Shown piece after piece: positions 1 through 3,864 of a stretch of 7,342 nt of DNA. The stretch lies in assembly GCA_017453705.1 (NCBI GenBank), contig JAFTEK010000169.1, forward strand, positions 1-7,342, written 5' to 3'. The stretch is from Treponema sp. Lineage in GTDB: Bacteria; Spirochaetota; Spirochaetia; Treponematales; Treponemataceae. The notes beneath the pieces are model-generated. The model was not told where the DNA came from. It worked only from the letters and a program-made list of their open reading frames with translations, and did not search any database. Positions within the stretch are counted from its first letter, which is position 1; each line of letters starts with the position of its first letter. The translations under genes and the position numbers were made by a program.

Positions 1-112
1 ACATTTTTCCTTTATAAGGCGCCCGGTCTCCACGGTTCGCCGGAGGAAGCTCCGTCTTGCGGCCCAGCCAGAAGGGCTTCTCGCCGCCGTCCCCGCTGTA
101 TGTCTGCCTCAC
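1..112 (-). CDS. possible 5' end of an unrecognised minus-strand gene, cut by the window edge
   Basis: On the minus strand a frame is open from GTG at 112-110 to base 1. It reads MRQTYSGDGGEKPFWLGR and continues with a basic, proline- and glycine-containing stretch ending PYKGKM at the edge. Third positions in this frame are mostly G or C, as in the GC-rich genes nearby. The same bases read on the plus strand have less biased third positions, so the minus frame is the better candidate. The GTG lies in the first unit of the 23-bp tandem repeat, and the same GTG AGG CAG recurs in most later units, so the repeat array sits directly upstream of this start. There is no well-spaced Shine-Dalgarno; GGGG lies almost against the GTG. 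I recognise no family, and only 37 codons are visible, so this may not be a gene. Confidence 0.3.
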   Translation of the reverse strand, partial: MRQTYSGDGGEKPFWLGRKTELPPANRGDRAPYKGKM

Positions 113-292
113 ACCCCGCTGTATGTCCGCCTCACACCTCGCAGTATGTCTGTCTCACACCTCGCAATGTGTCTGTCTCACACCTCGCAATGTGTCTGCC
201 TCACACCTCGCAATGTGTCTGCCTCACACCTCGTAATGTGTCTGCCTCACACCTCGTAATGTGTCTGCCTCACACCTCGTAATGTGTCTGCC
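99..292. repeat. 23-bp tandem repeat (minisatellite), 8 full units plus a 10-bp partial unit
   Basis: Units begin at 99, 122, 145, 168, 191, 214, 237 and 260, with a partial unit at 283-292. The recent form starts TGTGTCTGCCTCACACC and ends TCGTAA. Units 6, 7 and 8 are identical. Differences build up leftward: the tail goes from CGTAA to CGCAA to CGCAG to CGCTG, and the start from TGTGT to TATGT. This polarity suggests expansion at the right-hand end. The period is not a multiple of three, so any reading frame through it cycles every 69 bp. On the minus strand most units contain GTG AGG CAG ACA CAT TAC GAG GTG TGA, so each micro-frame's stop overlaps the next GTG. There are no spacers, so it is not CRISPR. 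It lies between a possible minus-strand start and the leader of the HU-like gene, where copy-number change could alter promoter spacing. Confidence 0.93.
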
Positions 293-356
293 GGACATCT
301 CCCTGCACATGCGGCACCAGGACTGCAATGTTCCGGTGAGGGCGTGCCCCTTCTTC

Positions 357-376
357 TTGTAGACAAAATTCTACAA
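357..376. promoter_or_regulatory. 7-bp inverted repeat, possible operator
   Basis: TTGTAGA (357-363) and TCTACAA (370-376) are perfect reverse complements around the 6-base spacer CAAAAT. The site is AT-rich within a GC-rich stretch and lies about 160 bases upstream of the HU-like gene. No run of T follows on either strand, so it does not look like a terminator. The dyad and its composition suit a dimeric regulator, but no convincing -35/-10 pair is visible beside it. Confidence 0.4.
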
Positions 377-409
377 AAAGAGCCTTCGAAACTGTGCGAT
401 ATTTGTCCT

Positions 410-519
410 GTCGCCTTCGGGTGACGGCGGCTGTGCCCGTATGTGGCGCTGACCGGAAGGCCGGCCTGCCCGGTAAGACCGGGTGTGCCGGTACAACAAA
501 AAATCGCCGCGACAGCGGC
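410..519 (+). other. GC-rich leader with three short perfect or near-perfect hairpins
   Basis: Three stem-loops precede the HU-like gene. GTCGCC (410-415) pairs with GGTGAC (420-425) around a TTCG tetraloop, with one G-U pair in RNA. CCCGGT (469-474) pairs with ACCGGG (478-483) around AAG. GCCGC (506-510) pairs with GCGGC (515-519) around GACA and ends against the Shine-Dalgarno AAGGAG at 520-525. If the region is transcribed it would be a structured 5' leader. I recognise no riboswitch class. The rest of 293-534 shows no gene I can support; a frame open from 394 into the HU-like gene has no family features before codon 535. Confidence 0.4.
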
Positions 520-534
520 AAGGAGAAACGCCTT

Positions 535-1323
535 ATGGCAAATCTTTACACGGACCACGGCAACAAGATTAACGTGGTCATCCACCAGAACCAGTTCTCA
601 GAAGACGAGAACTCCTATTACGGAAAGGTAACGCGCAACACCGTTACCCTTGAGCAGCTTATAAAGGGCATCCTGGACGACAACCAGAACACCAACACTG
701 GTCTGAACGCCTACATCCTGAACTTTGCGATGGACAGGATGAAAGCCCGCATCCTGTCCGAAATAAAGGCAGGGAACGCGGTGAGCCTCCTGGATCTGGG
801 GGTGATGTACCTGGGGCTGAAAGGCTCGTTCTCAATGGACGCGGGGAACACCGATGTCTCTGCCCTGAGGGGCAAGGAGCTTACGGTGGGCTTTACCCCG
901 TCCGAGGACGTGCAGAACGCCGTGTCGCAGCTGAAGGTAGGGAGCGTCTCTCTCTGCCTCAAGGCTCCTGCGATGAACAAAATCGTGAACCTGGCCACAA
1001 AGAAAGAAAACAAAGTTCTTTCACTCGGCAAGGGCGTGGAGCTTAAGGGCAACCGCCTGAAGCTGACGGAGGGCGAGGGCTGCGGCATCTTCTTTGTGCC
1101 TGTGGGCGCGGACGGAAGCGCGAGCAGCGACGAGGAAGCCTGGATAAGGGTAGGAGAGGAGAACATCTTCAAGAACTACCCCAGGAGCCTGATTTTTCAG
1201 GTTCCTCCCTCGATGAAGGCAGGAAAGTACGCAATCGCGGTGCGCACCCTGTACTGCGGTGGCAACAACGTGCTGAAAGCCCCTGTGACGGGCTTCAGCG
1301 CCACCGTTGACGTGGCGGCGTAA
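535..1323 (+). CDS. HU/IHF-like DNA-binding protein with C-terminal DUF4469 domain
   Basis: The gene encodes 262 aa, starting at ATG 535 behind a good AAGGAG (520-525, 9-base gap). The frame is open back to 394 but the extra codons fall in the hairpin leader, so 535 is preferred. Residues 1-125 look like the HU-related DNA-binding fold of this family: a helical stretch including LEQLIKGI (39-46), then the conserved turn AGNAVSLLDLGVMYLGLKGS (79-98), where HU-like proteins carry their G-x-V-x-L-x-x-L-G signature. Residues 165-260 match the DUF4469/Bvu_2165-type beta-sandwich (RLKLTEG at 174-180, GCGIFFVPVG at 182-191, a VTGFSATVDV tail). Family members are abundant in Bacteroidetes and Treponema and are presumed nucleoid-type DNA binders; targets are unknown. 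No signal peptide is visible. It lies 87 bp left of the recombinase unit in the same orientation, so a DNA-bending role there is conceivable but unproven. Confidence 0.85.
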   Translation: MANLYTDHGNKINVVIHQNQFSEDENSYYGKVTRNTVTLEQLIKGILDDNQNTNTGLNAYILNFAMDRMKARILSEIKAGNAVSLLDLGVMYLGLKGSFSMDAGNTDVSALRGKELTVGFTPSEDVQNAVSQLKVGSVSLCLKAPAMNKIVNLATKKENKVLSLGKGVELKGNRLKLTEGEGCGIFFVPVGADGSASSDEEAWIRVGEENIFKNYPRSLIFQVPPSMKAGKYAIAVRTLYCGGNNVLKAPVTGFSATVDVAA

Positions 1324-1334
1324 GGCAACGGAAC

Positions 1335-1394
1335 GAGGCTACGGCCTCAGGCTGCCTGTCCGCCCCTGCACGGTGTTTTCTTGTGGGGCGGACA
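1335..1394 (+). other. cluster of inverted repeats downstream of the HU-like gene
   Basis: Three dyads follow the stop codon. GAGGC (1335-1339) pairs with GCCTC (1344-1348). CAGGC and GCCTG (1348-1358) form an 11-bp palindrome with a single central base. TGTCCGCCCC (1357-1366) pairs perfectly with GGGGCGGACA (1385-1394) across an 18-base loop. None is followed by a T run, so intrinsic termination is doubtful, although a strong 10-bp GC stem after a stop codon could slow polymerase or protect the transcript end. The longest dyad ends 15 bp outside the left inverted repeat of the recombinase unit. Confidence 0.45.
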
Positions 1395-1409
1395 TCTCCT
1401 TTGAAGATG

Positions 1410-1442
1410 ACATTTCCGGGCGAAATGTTGTTTTGGAACAAG
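1410..1442 (-). repeat. left inverted repeat (IR-L) of the recombinase unit
   Basis: Read on the minus strand, this matches IR-R (2434-2467) at all but about four positions plus one single-base gap. It contains a palindrome, ACATTTC and GAAATGT around CGGGC (1410-1428). The matching block extends about 13 bp inward from the palindrome (TTGTTTTGGAACAAG side) and stops at its outer edge. That one-sided similarity is what the ends of a defined segment should show. With arms AACATTT and AAATGTT, the centre is a 7-bp asymmetric spacer CGCCCGG, a size typical of tyrosine recombinase crossover sites. TTGTT and AACAA (1427-1441) also form a small adjacent hairpin. Confidence 0.85.
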
Positions 1443-1464
1443 CAAAAACCGATAAGTACTATAG

Positions 1465-1500
1465 CAGGCGGATGTAAGAATACGGCCGCCTGTCGATAAT
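1465..1500 (+). promoter_or_regulatory. 7-bp inverted repeat next to a -10-like GATAAT, candidate recombinase control region
   Basis: CAGGCGG (1465-1471) and CCGCCTG (1486-1492) are perfect reverse complements. GATAAT (1495-1500) matches the -10 consensus at five of six positions and lies about 30 bp before the recombinase start. The hexamer 17 bp upstream (ATGTAA, 1472-1477) is a poor -35, so promoter activity is uncertain. The dyad overlaps where polymerase would sit, so it could be an operator for self-regulation by the recombinase or another factor. Confidence 0.35.
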
Positions 1501-1530
1501 GCAAGTTCAATGAATATAAGGAGATAGCCT

Positions 1531-2106
1531 ATGTCAGTGACAAGTCCGATAAAGGATACCGAGCAGATTGCGAAAATCAAGATGTTCTTTATGAAAAGGG
1601 GAAGGCTGCGCGACTACGCCTTGTTCACGGTTGGAATAAATACTGCCTTGCGAATCGGTGACATACTTGATTTGACCTGGGGTGATGTGTATGATTTTGC
1701 ACATGGAGTTTTCCGCTCTCACCTTGAGGTTCATGAGCATAAGACGGGCAAAAGGAACTGTGTTCTGCTTAATGACAGCATTGTAGAAGCCTTGACAAGG
1801 CTCCTTGATCAGTCCAATGCGGATGCAGGGGATTTCATATTCAAGAGCCGAAAAGGGAAGAACCGGCACATCACAAGGAGCCGTGCCTACAGCATCTTCA
1901 TCAACGCGGCCTCCGAGCTTGAGGGGGTGGATAAGTTCAGCTGCCACTCGCTCAGGAAGACCTTTGGTTATCACGCGATGAAGGCGGGAGCTTCCGGAGT
2001 CCTACTGATGGAGGTCTTCAACCATTCATCCTTCAATATCACCAAGCGTTATCTGGGGATAGAACAACAGGAAAAAGACCAGCTTTACGGCAAGGTGCAG
2101 CTTTGA
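1531..2106 (+). CDS. short tyrosine site-specific recombinase (phage-integrase family)
   Basis: The gene encodes 191 aa, starting at ATG 1531 with an excellent AAGGAG (1518-1523, 7-base gap). It is almost only the catalytic domain; the N-terminal SAM-like core-binding domain of full integrases (usually 300-400 aa) is absent. All catalytic residues are visible: Arg41 (TALRIGDIL), Lys71 (HKTGKR), His139 and Arg142 (CHSLRKTFGYH), His165 (FNHSS) and nucleophile Tyr174 (KRYLGI). Nothing suggests truncation, as start, stop and motifs are in place. Its length resembles the FimB/FimE inversion recombinases of about 200 aa and the solitary integrases of about 185 aa in Firmicutes. The latter is the closer sequence impression, from the pattern HTLRKTFGYH...LLMEIFNHSS...RYIGI. 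It is enclosed by IR-L and IR-R with no second mobility gene, so it probably acts on those repeats, by inversion or excision/integration. Its GC (about 45-50%) is below that of both flanking genes. Confidence 0.93.
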   Translation: MSVTSPIKDTEQIAKIKMFFMKRGRLRDYALFTVGINTALRIGDILDLTWGDVYDFAHGVFRSHLEVHEHKTGKRNCVLLNDSIVEALTRLLDQSNADAGDFIFKSRKGKNRHITRSRAYSIFINAASELEGVDKFSCHSLRKTFGYHAMKAGASGVLLMEVFNHSSFNITKRYLGIEQQEKDQLYGKVQL

Positions 2107-2126
2107 CAGCGGTTCTTTGACAGCGG
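2101..2126 (+). repeat. 12-bp direct repeat overlapping the recombinase stop codon
   Basis: CTTTGACAGCGG occurs at 2101-2112 and again at 2115-2126, a 14-bp period. The first copy contains the recombinase stop codon TGA. TTTGACA recurs at 2152-2158 as part of the -35 element. This may be a local duplication or a binding site for the recombinase or an accessory factor; the sequence alone does not decide. Confidence 0.7.
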
Positions 2127-2152
2127 ATTTAGCCAAAACCTTCCATAATAGT

Positions 2153-2181
2153 TTGACACATTACAAGTTTAACACTATAAT
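2153..2181 (+). promoter_or_regulatory. consensus sigma70-type promoter pointing right
   Basis: TTGACA (2153-2158) and TATAAT (2176-2181) match the bacterial housekeeping consensus at all twelve positions with an optimal 17-bp spacer, so transcription would start near 2188-2190. It lies between the recombinase stop and IR-R and reads toward the cytidylyltransferase fusion gene, giving a leader of about 310 bases. It lies inside the segment bounded by the inverted repeats, so inversion would turn it away from the operon. Confidence 0.8.
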
Positions 2182-2433
2182 ATTTGGAACATTCAGATGC
2201 TGACTGTCCGTGATGCACGTTAGGTGCGCGGCCAGAAACTTCGACCATCATTCCTATACGCGGATTTGCGTATCTTACGGAAAGGTCTTTCAAAAGAAGG
2301 CTGATTACGAAAGGGCATTGCTATGCCGGAAAAAAAACGGTCTTCATTGGGCAATTCCAGGGATTAAAAAAGAATCAATTTATTCGAATTTACCCCAAAA
2401 TACGATTTGCTTCCATTTTTGTCGCAAATTTGT
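2182..2433 (+). other. low-GC non-coding leader with no recognised gene
   Basis: About 250 bases between the consensus promoter and IR-R have GC near 32-40% by hand count of two lines. ATACGC (2256-2261) and GCGTAT (2268-2273) form a 6-bp hairpin with loop GGATTT. A 14-codon frame, MPEKKRSSLGNSRD, runs 2323-2367 behind AAAGGG with a plausible gap. It could be a leader peptide but has no other support. A longer frame starting at 2210 runs through IR-R and looks non-coding. No terminator is visible, so transcription probably runs on into the fusion gene. Confidence 0.5.
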
Positions 2434-2467
2434 CTTGTCCCGAACGCAACATTTCGCCCGGAAATGT
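2434..2467 (+). repeat. right inverted repeat (IR-R), core of a larger stem-loop at 2439-2477
   Basis: This is the inverted counterpart of IR-L (1410-1442), beginning CTTGTCCCGAAC and ending in the shared palindrome. The palindrome here is eight perfect pairs, AACATTTC (2448-2455) and GAAATGTT (2461-2468), around GCCCG. Outside it CCCGAAC (2439-2445) and GTTCGGG (2471-2477) also pair, separated by a 2x2 internal loop, making 15 pairs in total. The stem ends 22 bases before the fusion gene start, so in RNA it could affect translation. The repeat also contains an in-frame ATG at 2464 that could add 12 residues to the fusion protein, but it has no Shine-Dalgarno. Confidence 0.85.
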
Positions 2468-2499
2468 TCTGTTCGGGCGGAGCGGGGGCAGGGAAAGGG

Positions 2500-3864
2500 A
2501 TGAGGAAGGTAATAACATACGGGTCGTTCGACCTGTTCCACGAGGGGCACCTGCAGCTGCTCAAGAGGGCCAGGGCGCTGGGCGACTGGCTGATAGTGGG
2601 GGTGACGACGGAGCAATACGACGAGGCGCGGGGAAAGCTCAACATAGTAGACCCGCTGTCGGAGCGGATAGAGAACGTAAGGAAGTCCGGGTACGCAGAC
2701 GAGGTGATAGTAGAAGACCACGTTGGGCAGAAGGTGGAGGACATCCAGCGGTACGGGGTGGACGTGTTTACGGCTGGGTCGGACTGGGAGGGAAGGTTCG
2801 ACTACCTGAGAGACCTCTGCGAGGTGGTGTACCTGCCAAGGACGAGGGACATCTCGTCCACGCTGCTGCGCGGGCGCGGCAGGCCGTTGGTCAGGCTGGG
2901 TATAGTCGGCAGCGGGAGGATAGCGTCCCGGTTCATGGGCGAAGCACACTACGTAAGCGGCGTGGCCACGACCGAGGTATACAACCCGCACCCCGGCAGC
3001 GCGGAGAAGTTCGCACGCAGGCACGGGCTGGACCGGTACGGCAGCGACCTGGAGGCTTTCCTCGAACGAGTGGACGCAGTATACATAGCCAGCCCCCACG
3101 AGACGCACGCCGCCTACACGAGGCAGGCACTCTCCCGCGGGCTGCACGTGCTGTGCGAGAAGCCCCTGTGCTTCTCCGCAGCGGAGGCGGAGGAGCTGTA
3201 CGCACTGGCCAAGGAGAGGAAGGCCGTGCTGCTGGAGGCGGTTAAGACCGCTTACTGCCCGGGCTTCTGCCAGCTGCTGGGGGTCGCCCGCAGCGGGGTG
3301 ATAGGCGCAGTGAGGGACGTGGAGGCGGCCTTCTCCCGAATCATGCCGGAAGGCGGCCGCGAGAGACGCGACGCAGACTGGGGCGGGAGCTTTACCGAGT
3401 ACGGCAGCTACACGGTGCTGCCCATAATAAAACTCTTGGGACGCGACTACGAAAGCGTGTCGTTCTCCAGCATCACGGCGGAGAACGGGGTGGACTTGTA
3501 CACAAAGGCCTCCTTCAAGTACGCGAGGGGCATGGCCCTGTCCAAGACCGGAGTTGGGGTCAAGACCGAGGGGCAGCTGGTTATAGCCGGGACGGACGGC
3601 TACATACTCGCCCCATCGCCCTGGTGGCTGACCAAGGAGTTCGAGGTCAGGCACGAAGACCCCTCAAGGATAGAGAAGTATACGACGAGATTCCTCGGCT
3701 CCGGGCTACGCTACGAACTGAGCGACTTCATATACCTGATAAACGGGTACGGCGGGCGGGACTACAAGCTGTCCGCCGGGGAGTCCGTGGCGATGGCTGG
3801 CATCATGGAGAAGTTCATCGGGGAGAGGCGGGCACGGGCTGCGGCCGCGGGGACTTCCGCGTGA
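2500..3864 (+). CDS. fusion protein: glycerol-3-phosphate cytidylyltransferase (TagD-like) + Gfo/Idh/MocA oxidoreductase
   Basis: The gene encodes 454 aa, starting at ATG 2500 after a weak purine-rich site (GGGAAAGG). This start puts the domain at its usual N-terminus (MRKVITYGSFDLFHEGH); the frame is open further back only through IR-R. Residues 1-125 are a nucleotidyltransferase: H14-x-G-H17, the TagD-like GSDWEGRFDYLRDLCEVVYL (93-112), and RTRDISST (114-121). TagD converts CTP and glycerol 3-phosphate to CDP-glycerol and diphosphate. Residues 130-445 are a Gfo/Idh/MocA dehydrogenase: Rossmann turn GIVGSGRIA (134-142), CEKPL with Lys221, and WGGSFTEYGSYTV (294-306), where relatives usually read GGGxLxDxG. 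Both halves look intact and cytoplasmic. Inference: they act on one metabolite, for example reducing a three-carbon precursor and activating its phosphate with CTP. The pneumococcal CDP-2-glycerol (gtp) locus is a known pairing of a reductase and a cytidylyltransferase. Exact substrates are open. GC is about 65%, with many ATA and AGG codons. Confidence 0.88.
   Translation: MRKVITYGSFDLFHEGHLQLLKRARALGDWLIVGVTTEQYDEARGKLNIVDPLSERIENVRKSGYADEVIVEDHVGQKVEDIQRYGVDVFTAGSDWEGRFDYLRDLCEVVYLPRTRDISSTLLRGRGRPLVRLGIVGSGRIASRFMGEAHYVSGVATTEVYNPHPGSAEKFARRHGLDRYGSDLEAFLERVDAVYIASPHETHAAYTRQALSRGLHVLCEKPLCFSAAEAEELYALAKERKAVLLEAVKTAYCPGFCQLLGVARSGVIGAVRDVEAAFSRIMPEGGRERRDADWGGSFTEYGSYTVLPIIKLLGRDYESVSFSSITAENGVDLYTKASFKYARGMALSKTGVGVKTEGQLVIAGTDGYILAPSPWWLTKEFEVRHEDPSRIEKYTTRFLGSGLRYELSDFIYLINGYGGRDYKLSAGESVAMAGIMEKFIGERRARAAAAGTSA

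Noticed and set aside
100..282. 60-aa plus-strand coding region over the tandem repeat
   Set aside because: It is a low-complexity product of a 23-bp repeat read in three cycling frames, with no ribosome site or family features.
99..292. CRISPR array
   Set aside because: The 23-bp units are head-to-tail with no spacers, and no cas gene is in the window.
1335..1394. Intrinsic terminator for the HU-like gene
   Set aside because: The stems are strong but no T run follows any of them, so it is listed only as a dyad cluster.
292..1399. CGGACATCTCC shared at 292-302 and 1389-1399
   Set aside because: An 11-base match is expected several times by chance in a window this size, and the flanks do not match.
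2167..2226. Integron attC site (GTTTAAC at 2167 and GTTAGGT at 2219)
   Set aside because: Both heptamers fit the degenerate attC ends, but they do not pair well with each other, there are no L-box-like inner arms, and the interval contains the promoter -10. The recombinase also lacks the length and N-terminal domain of an integron integrase.
2439..2477. IR-R stem-loop as an attC site
   Set aside because: The folded shape is suggestive, but the outer arms CCCGAAC/GTTCGGG do not fit RYYYAAC/GTTRRRY, and there is no extrahelical base.
2407..2499. Upstream start for the fusion gene adding 31 residues
   Set aside because: The extra residues come from AT-rich leader and the inverted repeat, while the TagD-like domain begins naturally at MRKVITYG.
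2210..2503. 97-aa open frame between the promoter and the fusion gene
   Set aside because: It runs through the IR-R palindrome, has no recognisable domain or ribosome site, and its composition looks non-coding.
2380..3654. Long minus-strand frame of 424 codons opposite the fusion gene
   Set aside because: It is the shadow of a high-GC gene: low-complexity sequence rich in Pro, Arg, Val and Leu, with no domain features.
3624..3860. Upstream ATG start for the phosphodiesterase lipoprotein
   Set aside because: It would overlap 237 bp of the fusion gene and bury the lipoprotein signal; GTG 3861 gives a signal peptide and a standard 4-base overlap.
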